This document shows positions 40,574 to 50,049 of a DNA stretch of 64,000 bases, piece by piece. The notes beneath the pieces were generated by a model. That model saw only the letters and a list, made by a program, of their open reading frames with translations. It was not told where the DNA came from and ran no database searches. The first letter of the stretch is position 1. Every line of letters begins with the position of its first letter. Position numbers and translations under genes: made by a program. The stretch lies in assembly GCF_003254575.1 (NCBI RefSeq), contig NZ_QJUA01000009.1:1-64000 (forward strand). The letters are read 5' to 3'. This DNA is from Mycobacterium kyogaense (GTDB lineage Bacteria > Actinomycetota > Actinomycetes > Mycobacteriales > Mycobacteriaceae).

Positions 40574-41476
40574 TCACTGTGTGCTTTCGCCCAGCCGAAT
40601 GGCCAGCGCGCCAACAACATGCACAAGCATCCAGGCGTCACTCATGCCGACGTCCGGATCGCCGCGATGGGCTTCACCTTGATTGCGTTTAGCGGCAACC
40701 CAATGGACTGTTCTGATGATGGACTCGGTCAACGGTGTGTCCGTTCCTACCAAGAGGCCCTTTCTTCTGGCTGACGCCACAAGGTCTCCGAGCGCGCCGC
40801 CCTCGCACCCCAGTGCAGTAAGCACCTCCTGGAGTGCCGTGGCTGCGTCGGTGATCGCGTCCGCAGCATCTTGGTTCCTCAACTCCCGCAGCGCATTCTG
40901 ATAGGCCCGCTCTGCGCCCGCAAAGCGCGGCTGACTGTTGAGTAGGTACAGCGTGGGCACGACGACGGAGTCGTGCATCTCGTGCGAGTCGATCGGCACG
41001 AGACGGCTGTTGTGGTGAAGGTGCAGGCCGACGAGGTGGGCCGGAAAGATGCGGTTAACCCGGGTCTGAAACTCGCTGGCAAGTTCGTGAAGGCTGCGGG
41101 TATCCCACACATCGTCCGTGCGCCCGTATGCGTTGCCGAACCCGCCCGAGGCCTCTGCGAGCGAAACCAGCGCCTCGTGTTCGGCTTCGATCAGGGACAG
41201 GAGGCGTTCGTTGGTGTTGCCCGAGCTATTCGTACGCATCGCGTCAGGACGGAGTGACCAACCAATCGAGCGGACCAGCCGCGCCGGGATGAAGTCGTCT
41301 AGAAAGGCGCCAGCGTCCCTGTTGAGGCTCTCCGTGATGTCCTCCCACGCCAGCCCTAGCTTCACGCGAGCGGCCATGTCGAGATGCTCTGTCCACTGCA
41401 CCGCGCCGGACGCCAAAGCTGCCTCTTGAGCCTTCCGGCGCAGCCGCTCGGCGTACAGCTCCTCCCCGTACTCCAC
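40574..41476 (-). CDS. HEPN / Abi-C-like protein, candidate abortive-infection RNase
   Basis: A 300-residue protein whose C-terminus carries HVVAAKRNQGEAHRG-like spacing: actual motif AAKRNQGEAHRGD with Arg264 and His270, the R-x5-H catalytic pattern of HEPN RNases and of the Abi-C domain, followed by helix AWMLVHVVGALAIRL. The segment before it (VLTALGCEGGALGDLVASARR) also fits Abi-C. The N-terminal 160 residues are helical and unassigned. GTG start at 41476. It and the 39652 gene form a cassette at the attR end, the usual cargo position. Confidence 0.68.
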   Translation of the reverse strand: MEYGEELYAERLRRKAQEAALASGAVQWTEHLDMAARVKLGLAWEDITESLNRDAGAFLDDFIPARLVRSIGWSLRPDAMRTNSSGNTNERLLSLIEAEHEALVSLAEASGGFGNAYGRTDDVWDTRSLHELASEFQTRVNRIFPAHLVGLHLHHNSRLVPIDSHEMHDSVVVPTLYLLNSQPRFAGAERAYQNALRELRNQDAADAITDAATALQEVLTALGCEGGALGDLVASARRKGLLVGTDTPLTESIIRTVHWVAAKRNQGEAHRGDPDVGMSDAWMLVHVVGALAIRLGESTQ

Positions 41477-41622
41477 CCGCTTCAGCGTGCCAGATGGGCG
41501 AGCCCGAGCGTGGCTGGTTGGCGGCGTGTCTCAGCAGATCGGGGCCGCCGCGCGAGGAGGGCAGGGGCCGACGCACACGGTCGGGTGAGCAGCGTTTGCT
41601 GGGTAGTGCAACCGCTATACCC

Positions 41623-41643
41623 GGCCCGCAGTCGGGCCCGCAG
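41623..41643 (+). repeat. Direct repeats near attR (candidate integrase arm sites)
   Basis: GGCCCGCAG at 41623-41631 and 41635-41643 (12-base phase), 120 bases inside attR. Same nonamer and orientation as the pair near attL. The rest of the 41477-41851 gap holds attR and no gene. Confidence 0.62.
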
Positions 41644-41762
41644 GAGATTCCGTCCAGGTTTGAGACAGCCAACTAAGCCAACGGTTCCTCCCCACTTTGA
41701 CCTGCAGTGATGTTGCATGGCCAACAGAGCTTGAATCAGCAAACGCCCAGGTCGGCGTATTT

Positions 41763-41813
41763 CGACTCGTTCGCATCGAGTAGGTCAGGGGTTCGATTCC
41801 CCTTAGCTCCACA
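41763..41813 (+). repeat. attR core repeat (partial tRNA-Ala copy)
   Basis: 51 bases identical to 31027-31077. Upstream of it the sequence no longer matches a tRNA (no acceptor 5' strand or D arm), so this is a tRNA fragment left by integration, not a second tRNA gene. It marks the right end of the element. Confidence 0.93.
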
Positions 41814-41851
41814 CATTTCATTCATGTCGTCGGCGGCCACCCGCCGGCTCG

Positions 41852-43315
41852 TCATCCCGTGTAGTCCAGGCTGGTCATCATGTCGGCTGCCTGGTGGTAG
41901 GTGTTGTGGCAGTGCAGCATCCAGATTCCGGGGTTGTCGGCGACCAGTGCGACGCCGACGTTCTGTCTCGGCTGGACGATCACGGTGTCCTTGCGGGCGC
42001 CCGGGCTCCCGTCGGCCCTGACGACCTGGAAGGTGTGGCCGTGCAAATGCATGGGATGCCACATCATCGTCGTGTTGGCGAAGGTCAGGGTGGCCGTCTG
42101 CCTCTGGCTGATCCCGAGGGGTTGGTGCTTTTCGTAGGGCTGCCCGTTGATGGCCCAGTCGTAGCGCATCATGCCGCCGGAGAGTCGGGCCGCGAGTTTC
42201 ACGTCGGAATGCCCCGACCACAGGTTCGCCTCGGGGGCCGCGGTGAACATGCTCACGGTGCCCACCCGCCCGGTCAGCTCCGTCGGTGTGAACGCAGGAT
42301 CGGGCGGGCTGCCCGCCCCGGTGGTCAGCAGCGCCCGGGCGAGTGCGTCCTTGCCTTCCGCGGCCGCGACCAGCGCGAACACGCCATCTCCTGCGGTGAC
42401 GACGACGTCGTAGCGTTCGCCCATGCCGATGAGCACCGCGTCGACGTCGGCGGGTGCGACGGGGTAGCCGTCGGTGTGCGTGACGGTCATCGTGTGGCCG
42501 GCCAGGGCGACGCGGAACGCGGTGTCGGACGCGGCGTTGACGAAGCGAATCCGTATGCGCTGCCCGGGCTTTCCGGGGAAGCTGGTCGGCGCCGCCGGAA
42601 CACGCCCGTTGATCAGGTAGGCCGGGTACCGCACGTCGCCGGCGTCCCCGCCGAGCAGGCGCGAACCCATCCCGCCCATGCTCGGCATGTGGCCCATGCC
42701 GCGGGTGCGAAGACCGTCGAGGATCTGCTGCGGGTCGGGCCCGACGCCGTCGGTCCAATCATCGAGTACGACAATCCATTCCGCGTCGTAGTCGCCGGGT
42801 TCGCGTGGGTCGTCGATGATGACCGGCAGATAGAGGCCGTAGTCGGCGTCGAGGCCGGTGTGGGGATGCGCCCAGTAGGTGCCCGGGCGAGGCGCGGAGA
42901 ACCGGTAGGTGAACGACTGCCCGGCACTGATGTCGGGCGTCGCAGGGGCCGCTCCGTCCATGTCGTTGCGCAGCGTGATGCCGTGCCAGTGCACCGACGT
43001 CGGGTGATCGAGGCGGTTGTGCACCGTCACCGCGATGTCGTCGCCGACGTCGGCTCGGATCAGCGGGCCGGGCACGCTGTCGCCGTACACCAGGGTGCGG
43101 ACATTCACACCGCCGAGGTCGACGGCTGAGCGCTGCGCAGTCAGCGTCGCCGACACGGCGCGGCCTGAATGCGGACGCTGCGCTTCGGTGCGCTCGATCG
43201 CTGCCGTCAGGTCGAATCGGGCTGTGCTGGGCGACGAGGGGGAGCGGCCACAGGCCGTCAGCGCCGCGGCCGCGGCGACGGTGCCCGAGAGGAACGCGCG
43301 TCGACTGCAGGCCAT
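41852..43315 (-). CDS. Multicopper oxidase, exported lipoprotein
   Basis: A 487-residue cupredoxin oxidase. N-terminus has a Tat motif (SRRAFLSG) and lipobox (LTAC at residue 22), so it is probably a Tat-exported lipoprotein. Four copper motifs are present: HWHG, HPHTG, HPMHLHGH and HCHNTYH, giving the T1 and trinuclear sites. A Met-rich segment (MGHMPSMGGMG) may bind Cu(I). It resembles mycobacterial MmcO (Rv0846c), which oxidises Cu(I) to protect from copper. Convergent with attR; divergent from nothing close. Confidence 0.92.
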   Translation of the reverse strand: MACSRRAFLSGTVAAAAALTACGRSPSSPSTARFDLTAAIERTEAQRPHSGRAVSATLTAQRSAVDLGGVNVRTLVYGDSVPGPLIRADVGDDIAVTVHNRLDHPTSVHWHGITLRNDMDGAAPATPDISAGQSFTYRFSAPRPGTYWAHPHTGLDADYGLYLPVIIDDPREPGDYDAEWIVVLDDWTDGVGPDPQQILDGLRTRGMGHMPSMGGMGSRLLGGDAGDVRYPAYLINGRVPAAPTSFPGKPGQRIRIRFVNAASDTAFRVALAGHTMTVTHTDGYPVAPADVDAVLIGMGERYDVVVTAGDGVFALVAAAEGKDALARALLTTGAGSPPDPAFTPTELTGRVGTVSMFTAAPEANLWSGHSDVKLAARLSGGMMRYDWAINGQPYEKHQPLGISQRQTATLTFANTTMMWHPMHLHGHTFQVVRADGSPGARKDTVIVQPRQNVGVALVADNPGIWMLHCHNTYHQAADMMTSLDYTG

Positions 43316-43381
43316 GGGAGCAGATCTACGCTCGCCGGTGTGTCCCGGCTAGGGTCCGAGGTCCCCGTCGGATACCGAGGT

Positions 43382-43789
43382 TCAGTCGGCGTCAGAGCCC
43401 AGAGATGCGATGGCCGACCGCAGTTTTCGTGCCGCCTCGTCGGCGACCTCGCGAAGCTCGGGGTTCTCGGAAACCTGCACCATGACCTTCGGGTCCATCG
43501 CGTCGACGATCACCGCGCCCTGCTGTGACGGATCGGTGCGCACGACGACGTTGCAGGGGAGAAGCAGCCCGATCTGGCGTTCCGCTTCGACGGCTCGGTG
43601 TGCGAGCGGGGGATTGCAGGCGCCGAGAATCAGATAGTCCTCCATGTCCTCGCCGAGTTTCGTCTTCAGGGTGGCCTTCATGTCGATCTCGGTGAGCACG
43701 CCGAAACCTTGCTCTGCGAGCGCGTGACGGGTCCGCTCGACCGCGTCCGCGAAGGACGTGTGCACGGTGGTCGACAGCGCGTAGCTCAT
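43382..43789 (-). CDS. DUF302 domain protein
   Basis: A 135-residue DUF302 protein: FADAVERTRHALAEQGFGVLTEIDM, LKTKLGEDMEDYLILGACNPPLA, IGLLLPCNVVVR and VMVQVSENPELREVADEA. DUF302 proteins often accompany CsoR-family regulators and metal or sulfur genes; biochemical role unknown. The conserved Cys in LGACNP and LLPCNV may bind metal or thiol. ATG 43789 with AAGGAGCAGAC upstream is chosen over an earlier in-frame start. A CsoR-like palindrome lies 43 bases upstream. Confidence 0.88.
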   Translation of the reverse strand: MSYALSTTVHTSFADAVERTRHALAEQGFGVLTEIDMKATLKTKLGEDMEDYLILGACNPPLAHRAVEAERQIGLLLPCNVVVRTDPSQQGAVIVDAMDPKVMVQVSENPELREVADEAARKLRSAIASLGSDAD

Positions 43790-43832
43790 GTCTGCTCCTT
43801 GGTTGGGCACGTCGTCGGGCTCCTCCCGCGAT

Positions 43833-43848
43833 ACTACTGGGGGTATCC
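43833..43848. promoter_or_regulatory. CsoR-like palindrome upstream of the DUF302 gene
   Basis: ATACTACTGGGGGTAT, extended by G and C, an imperfect version of the G-tract palindrome ATACCCC-N-GGGGTAT recognised by CsoR-family repressors. A perfect relative is at 45511-45526 in the same block. Confidence 0.52.
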
Positions 43849-43880
43849 GGCGGTTGCGAGACGACGAGCGGCCTCTCTAC

Positions 43881-43902
43881 TATCTGCGTATGCATGCAGA
43901 TA
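43881..43902. promoter_or_regulatory. ArsR-type operator overlapping the kmtR start
   Basis: TATCTGC (43881-43887) and GCAGATA (43896-43902) around an 8-base centre GTATGCAT that contains the kmtR ATG. Fits ArsR/SmtB operators (inverted repeats with ATA...TAT ends). Position over the start implies autorepression and probably a leaderless or very short-leader mRNA. Confidence 0.72.
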
Positions 43903-44288
43903 AAGGTGGATGCACTCGGCGGCTGCCCGATGACCAGGTCGACTTGGTCGTCGAGGTCTTCCGCATGCTCGCCGACCCCACGCGGGTGCAGGTGCTATGG
44001 GCGCTGGGCAGCCGAGAGATGTCGGTCAGCGACCTCGCCGGCCACATCGGGAAGCCCGCCCCTTCGGTGTCCCAGCACTTGGCGAAACTGCGCATGGCGC
44101 GTCTGGTCCGTACCCGACGCGAGGGCACCACGATCTACTACAGCCTGGACAACGAGCACGTGCGGCAGTTGGTCACCGACGCCGTCTTCAACGCCGAACA
44201 CGCCGGACCCGGTGTTCCCGGCCATCACCGCGACGACTCCGAGCTCGCGGTCCTGCATGCCGAGACGAACGGAGGGCAGCGGGCATGA
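43890..44288 (+). CDS. kmtR: ArsR-family nickel/cobalt sensor KmtR
   Basis: A 132-residue winged-helix repressor: VDLVVEVFRMLADPTRVQVLWAL, GKPAPSVSQHLAKLRMARLVRTRREG, then NEHVRQLVTDAVFNAEHAGPGVPGHH. The C-terminal His-rich arm and the sequence as a whole match M. tuberculosis KmtR (Rv0827c), which senses Ni and Co and represses a CDF exporter. ATG 43890 is within its own likely operator. Its stop overlaps the CDF exporter start (ATGA), so the sensor and its target are one operon here. Confidence 0.88.
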   Translation: MHADKGGCTRRLPDDQVDLVVEVFRMLADPTRVQVLWALGSREMSVSDLAGHIGKPAPSVSQHLAKLRMARLVRTRREGTTIYYSLDNEHVRQLVTDAVFNAEHAGPGVPGHHRDDSELAVLHAETNGGQRA

Positions 44289-45289
44289 CTCACGAGGCTC
44301 ACCATCACGACCACGACTCAGACCATGGCCACCACCATGACCACGATCACGGCACCACGGTCGGCGGTGCGTTGCGGGAGATCTTCGCCCCGCACAGCCA
44401 CGACGCAGGCGACAGTATCGACAGCGCGCTCGAATCGAGCGCCGCCGGAATTCGCGCGGTGAAGGTCAGCCTGCTCGTCCTCGGTGCCACAGCGCTCGCC
44501 CAGATCGGGATCGTCGCCATCTCGGGGTCGGTGGCGCTGCTCGCTGACACCATCCACAACTTCTCCGATGCACTCACCGCGATTCCGCTGTGGATCGCGT
44601 TCGCCCTGGGTACCAGGGCGGCGACGCGGCGCTACACCTACGGATTCGGCCGCGCCGAGGATCTCGCCGGCCTGTTCGTCGTCGCGATGATCGCGCTGTC
44701 CGCAGTCATCGCGGGCATCGAGTCCGTGCACCGCCTGATCAACCCGGTGCCCATCGAGCACGTCGCCTGGGTCGCCGTCGCGGGCCTGGTCGGTTTCCTC
44801 GGCAACGAGTGGGTCGCCCTGTACCGGATCCGCGTCGGCAGGAAGATCGGCTCAGCGGCTCTGGTCGCCGACGGATTGCATGCTCGCACTGACGGATTCA
44901 CGTCGCTGGCGGTGTTGTTCGGCGCAGCCGGCAGTGCATTGGGCTTCCCTCTCGCCGACCCCCTGATCGGGCTCGTGATCACCGTCGCCATCCTCGCAGT
45001 GCTGCGCACGGCGATTCGCGACATCTTCCGTCGTCTGATGGACGGGGTGGATCCGCGGTTCGTCGACACCGCCGAGGCGGCGCTGGCGGCCGAACCGGGC
45101 GTCACCTCCGTCCGCAGCGTGAAGATGCGGTGGATCGGGCATCGCCTGCACGCCGATGCCGAACTCGACATCGACCCGAACGTCAGTCTCGCCGATGCGC
45201 ATCGCATCGCACACGAAGCTGAACACACGCTGACGCATGCGGTGCCGAAACTGGCCTCGGCGCTGGTGCATGCCTATCCCGCGAGATAG
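44285..45289 (+). CDS. Cation diffusion facilitator (metal exporter)
   Basis: A 334-residue CDF protein. The first 25 residues are His/Asp-rich (HHHDHDSDHGHHHDHDHG), a metal-binding leader. Six transmembrane segments follow, with transport-site residues HNFSD in TM2 and HARTD in TM5, and a cytoplasmic ferredoxin-like domain (VRSVKMRWIGHRLHADAELD). Substrate is probably Ni, Co or Zn, as set by KmtR. ATG 44285 overlaps kmtR. Confidence 0.93.
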   Translation: MTHEAHHHDHDSDHGHHHDHDHGTTVGGALREIFAPHSHDAGDSIDSALESSAAGIRAVKVSLLVLGATALAQIGIVAISGSVALLADTIHNFSDALTAIPLWIAFALGTRAATRRYTYGFGRAEDLAGLFVVAMIALSAVIAGIESVHRLINPVPIEHVAWVAVAGLVGFLGNEWVALYRIRVGRKIGSAALVADGLHARTDGFTSLAVLFGAAGSALGFPLADPLIGLVITVAILAVLRTAIRDIFRRLMDGVDPRFVDTAEAALAAEPGVTSVRSVKMRWIGHRLHADAELDIDPNVSLADAHRIAHEAEHTLTHAVPKLASALVHAYPAR

Positions 45290-45309
45290 CTCACTGAAAC
45301 ACCACCGGA

Positions 45310-45474
45310 TTACCTCTTACGGAACGGGTTCCATCTCTGTGCTGCCGAAGGTGCGGCGTCATGACCGCCGCACCACTGGCCGGCGGGCACGCTACGGCGC
45401 ACCGCGTCGACATGGTTCCCACAGCCCGACCACGTCGTCTTTCCGCACGTGCGGCACTGAACTGCTCGGCACAT
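45310..45474 (-). CDS. Small Cys-rich zinc-ribbon-like protein
   Basis: A 54-residue protein: MCRAVQCRTCGKTTWSGCGNHV then VPAGQWCGGHDAAPSA. It has five Cys, including CRTC, and several His, so it likely binds a metal. Very similar short proteins are common in Actinobacteria (MCRxVxCRTCGKxTWxGCG), function unknown. GAAAGGAC precedes ATG 45474. Its promoter has a perfect CsoR-like palindrome (45511-45526), which suggests copper or sulfur-species control. Confidence 0.8.
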   Translation of the reverse strand: MCRAVQCRTCGKTTWSGCGNHVDAVRRSVPAGQWCGGHDAAPSAAQRWNPFRKR

Positions 45475-45510
45475 GATGTGTCCTTTCTCCGTTGAGGCTT
45501 GTCTCCGAAT

Positions 45511-45526
45511 ATACCCCATGGGGTAT
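45511..45526. promoter_or_regulatory. CsoR/RicR-like palindrome
   Basis: ATACCCCATGGGGTAT, a perfect 16-base palindrome; as TACCC-N4-GGGTA it is one base shorter in the centre than the TACCC-N5-GGGTA reported for RicR. It lies 37 bases before the small Cys-rich gene and 95 bases before the divergent esterase gene. Confidence 0.72.
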
Positions 45527-45621
45527 CTGTGGCAGCGTCCGCCAGTTCGGACGTAACCTTGAACTCTGCGATTGCGATGCAATGGCAGACCCGTATTCGG
45601 CCGGCACAAGGAAAAGACGCG

Positions 45622-46335
45622 ATGAGACCACGCTTGGTGATTCTCGCGACCGTGATGATGGCGCTGTGCGGCGTCACTCCCGCGATCGCCCATGCCGACG
45701 TCGATGACGGCGCCGGTTCCGGAGCCCATGTCGCCGTGCTCGCCGGAGCGCTCGACAGGCCAGAGCGGACCATGCAGCAGCTGCACGGCTCGCTGTGTGC
45801 GCCCCCGAACGTCTGCGAGCCGATCAACTACATGAACGTCGGCCTCGCGGGCCCGGCCATCGGTCAGGCCAGCCTCGACGACGGCGTGGCCAGGCTCGAC
45901 GGATGGATCAGGAACACCCCGGGGCCCAAGATCGTGTTCGGGCACTCGCTGGGCTCCAACGTCATCAACCGGTGGCTGCGCCAGTTCTCGTTCGACCCGA
46001 CCGCGCCGCCGCCCAGCGAGCTGCGGTTCGTCACCACCGGTTCCCCCGAACGCGCGGGCACCGGGTTCGTCTACACCGATCCCGAGGGCAAGAACCGCTG
46101 GCGCGCACCTCAGGGGTTCGGCATCCCGCCGAACACCCCCTACAAGGTCGTGGACATCTGCCGGAAATGGGACGGCTTCTGCTACTACATCCCCGGCGAC
46201 GAACGCTCGATCGACGGCCAGATGAGCAAGCGGCACACCGACTACTCGGACATCAACATCGACGATCCGGCGAATCAGGTCACTGTCAACGGCAACGTCA
46301 CCGAGGTGTTGGTGCCCACGCCCGGCTTGGGCTGA
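45622..46335 (+). CDS. Secreted PE-PPE-domain-type esterase
   Basis: A 237-residue exported protein: signal peptide (MRPRLVILATVMMALCGVTPAIAHA), then an alpha/beta-hydrolase of the PE-PPE domain class with nucleophile elbow GHSLGS and later LRFVTTGSPERAG. Cys in SLCAPPNVCEP and DICRKWDGFCYYIPGD probably form disulfides. In M. tuberculosis such proteins are serine esterases/lipases acting at the envelope. ATG 45622 with AAGGAAAAG upstream is chosen; a longer in-frame start crosses the CsoR-like palindrome. Confidence 0.85.
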   Translation: MRPRLVILATVMMALCGVTPAIAHADVDDGAGSGAHVAVLAGALDRPERTMQQLHGSLCAPPNVCEPINYMNVGLAGPAIGQASLDDGVARLDGWIRNTPGPKIVFGHSLGSNVINRWLRQFSFDPTAPPPSELRFVTTGSPERAGTGFVYTDPEGKNRWRAPQGFGIPPNTPYKVVDICRKWDGFCYYIPGDERSIDGQMSKRHTDYSDINIDDPANQVTVNGNVTEVLVPTPGLG

Positions 46336-46338
46336 TCG

Positions 46339-46755
46339 CTAGAACGGGCTGCTGTTCTGCTGCCATTCGGCTGATTCGGGCCGTGCGCCGAAGCGGCGGG
46401 CGTAGTCCTCGTGCATCTGCGCCTGCTTCTTGCGCTTGATGACGTCGACGAGATTCGGGTCGAGCCCGTGCACGGCGAGGCGGTGCCGCCGCCACGGCTT
46501 GTTCAACGCGAGCGCCATCAGCACGGCCCACACATAGATGGGCGCCGTCATCTCCAGGTGCATGTAGAGGTTGACCGGGATCAGCCAGAACGGAGCCAGG
46601 ACGAAGATCGGCGGGATCGAGTAGCGGATCATGTGCCGGCGGACCGCACCCTCGCCGGCGAGGTCCTCGGCGACCCAGCGCTGCATGGACTTCGGCAGTC
46701 GCCGCCCGTAGATGTAGGTGAAGTACTGCCATTTACTCGGCTTGTCGCTGGACAT
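46339..46755 (-). CDS. DUF5313-type small membrane protein
   Basis: A 138-residue protein: PSKWQYFTYIYGRRLPKSMQRWV, a double hydrophobic hairpin (IRYSIPPIFVLAPFWLIPVNLYM and MTAPIYVWAVLMALALN, two TM segments), then a basic cytoplasmic tail with DVIKRKKQAQMHEDYARRFG. It matches the DUF5313 family of mycobacterial membrane proteins; function unknown. Twenty bases downstream of the MarR-type gene on the same strand, so probably co-transcribed and regulated by it. Confidence 0.8.
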   Translation of the reverse strand: MSSDKPSKWQYFTYIYGRRLPKSMQRWVAEDLAGEGAVRRHMIRYSIPPIFVLAPFWLIPVNLYMHLEMTAPIYVWAVLMALALNKPWRRHRLAVHGLDPNLVDVIKRKKQAQMHEDYARRFGARPESAEWQQNSSPF

Positions 46756-46775
46756 GTCGGCTCCTCGGGTGGGGT

Positions 46776-47270
46776 TCATTCGTACAGGGCGCCGGCGGCC
46801 AGGGCGGCGGTGTTGACGCGGGTCAGGGCGCTGCGGAGTTGTTCGAGCTCGGGCAGGTCGACGCCGAGCCGGGCCACGACTGCTGCCGGTATCGCGAGTG
46901 CCCGTTCGCGCAGAGCGATGCCGTCGGACGTCAGCTCGACGTCGGTGGCGCGCTCGTCGGTCGCGCTGCGGGTGCGGGTGATCAGTCCGAGCGCCTCGAG
47001 GCGTTTGAGCATGGGAGACAGTGTGGCGGAATCCATCTGCAGTGCGGTGGCGATCTGCTTGACCGACATCGGCGCAGGGTCGTCCCCGGCTGCTTTTCGG
47101 TGGTCCCAGAGGGCGAGCATCACCAAGTACTTGGGGTGGGTCAGGCCCAGCGGCTCCAGGAGTGGCCGGTACACCGCCAGTACGGCGCGGTTGGTGACCG
47201 CCAGCGCGAAACACACCTGCTGCTCGAGGGCGAGCGGGTCGATGTCGGCGGCTGCGGTCACAACAATCAT
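46776..47270 (-). CDS. OhrR-like MarR-family regulator
   Basis: A 164-residue MarR-family winged-helix protein: LALEQQVCFALAVTNRAVLAVYRPLLEPLGLTHPKYLVMLALW, cut as two helices, then the recognition region ATALQMDSATLSPMLKRLEALGLI and wing TRSATDERATDVELT. The single N-terminal Cys in QQVCFAL is the peroxide-sensing Cys of OhrR, so it probably responds to organic hydroperoxides, though no ohr gene is visible here. A palindrome lies just upstream of the ATG at 47270. Confidence 0.85.
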   Translation of the reverse strand: MIVVTAAADIDPLALEQQVCFALAVTNRAVLAVYRPLLEPLGLTHPKYLVMLALWDHRKAAGDDPAPMSVKQIATALQMDSATLSPMLKRLEALGLITRTRSATDERATDVELTSDGIALRERALAIPAAVVARLGVDLPELEQLRSALTRVNTAALAAGALYE

Positions 47271-47276
47271 GGTGCC

Positions 47277-47287
47277 CTAATAGTTAG
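47277..47287. promoter_or_regulatory. Candidate MarR/OhrR operator
   Basis: CTAATAGTTAG, a CTAA-TAG-TTAG palindrome within TGCCCTAATAGTTAGTGCCCTAG, which also repeats TGCCCTA. Directly upstream of the regulator's ATG. Typical place for autorepression. Confidence 0.5.
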
Positions 47288-47350
47288 TGCCCTAGCAATA
47301 TGCCCGCCGTCACACGTGCCACCTTGCCGGGTGCCGACAGCCGCCCGTAG

Positions 47351-49203
<1,853 letters not shown>

Positions 49204-49209
49204 CGTCGG

Positions 49210-49914
49210 TCAGGGCGTGATCTTGGCTTGGTCGTCGATCGCCGACGTCGCGTCCATCAACGCATTCGCCTCGTCCGGGGTGCCCTCGGCGTTGATCTGC
49301 AACACGTACAGGCCCTCTTGCCCGGGGATCACCACGGTCTTCTGGGCGACCATCCGCTGCGCGCCGTCCTTGGTGTACGTCCCGCCGATGACCGTCGCGT
49401 CGAAGCCACTGAGCTTGTTGGGCTGACCCGCTCCGGGGCCATCGAAACCCGGCAGCGTGCGCAGCTCACCCGGCGCCACCTCGAGGACCTTGGCCGGGTC
49501 CACATTGCCCGTCAGCTTGATCACCTTGGTGACGACCGTCGCCGGGTCGGCGACAGGCGGGTCGGAGGTGAACACCGACGCCGAATACGAGCCCTCGGGG
49601 GCGTTGCTGCCCATGTCCTCCCACCCTTCGAGGGTCGGCAGCTCGATCGTCGGAGAGCCGGCATCGCCCGGCATCACCGGGGTCTCGACGATGTTGTTGT
49701 CGCGCACGTAGTCGGCGAGCGTGACAATCGGCGCGGGCGGTGCCGACGACGTGGGCGGTGCGGCCTGCGCCGAGGATGACGCCGCCGATGACGATGTCGC
49801 CGACGAGGATGCGCTGGACGCACTACCTGAGGTGTCCGAAGAGCAGCCCGAGAGGCCGATGCCGAGAGTGAGGGCGGCCAGTGCGATGAGCCCGGCCCGC
49901 GCAGAGGTGGTCAT
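49210..49914 (-). CDS. LpqN/LpqT-family lipoprotein
   Basis: A 234-residue lipoprotein: signal peptide ending LGIGLSGC (lipobox), a Ser/Ala-rich linker (about residues 25-65) then an LpqN-type domain (IVTLADYVRDNNIVETPV, ELPTLEGWEDMGSNAPEGSYSAS, VIGGTYTKDGAQRMVAQKTVVI). M. tuberculosis LpqN interacts with mycolate-trehalose enzymes; this gene resembles LpqT (Rv1016c) group. ATG 49914 is used since upstream residues lack signal character. Converges on aroE-like. Confidence 0.82.
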   Translation of the reverse strand: MTTSARAGLIALAALTLGIGLSGCSSDTSGSASSASSSATSSSAASSSAQAAPPTSSAPPAPIVTLADYVRDNNIVETPVMPGDAGSPTIELPTLEGWEDMGSNAPEGSYSASVFTSDPPVADPATVVTKVIKLTGNVDPAKVLEVAPGELRTLPGFDGPGAGQPNKLSGFDATVIGGTYTKDGAQRMVAQKTVVIPGQEGLYVLQINAEGTPDEANALMDATSAIDDQAKITP

Positions 49915-50049
49915 GTCGTCTCCTGTCCGCCGATGGCAGCGCGAGCATAACCGGCCGAACCGACGATCCAGTCGATTGTGGTCGCACGACATCCCGACAA
50001 TGAGGTGTCGATCGACCCTCGAGGCGTTGCGGCGTGGTATCAACAGCGC

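Larger units (their letters stand above)
31027..41813. mobile_element. Integrated genetic element in tRNA-Ala
   Basis: About 10.8 kb bounded by identical 51-base repeats (attL 31027-31077, attR 41763-41813). Inside: tyrosine integrase, excisionase-like protein, RecA-fold replication protein with iteron array, frameshifted WhiB-like gene, small unknown genes, and cargo ATPase and HEPN genes. No capsid, terminase, portal or conjugation genes, so it is neither a complete prophage nor a full ICE; a plasmid-like integrative element or phage satellite fits best. Base composition is visibly poorer in GC than the flanks. Confidence 0.92.

Noticed and set aside
41763..41813. Second tRNA-Ala gene
   Set aside because: Only the 3' part of the cloverleaf is present; no 5' acceptor strand or D arm.
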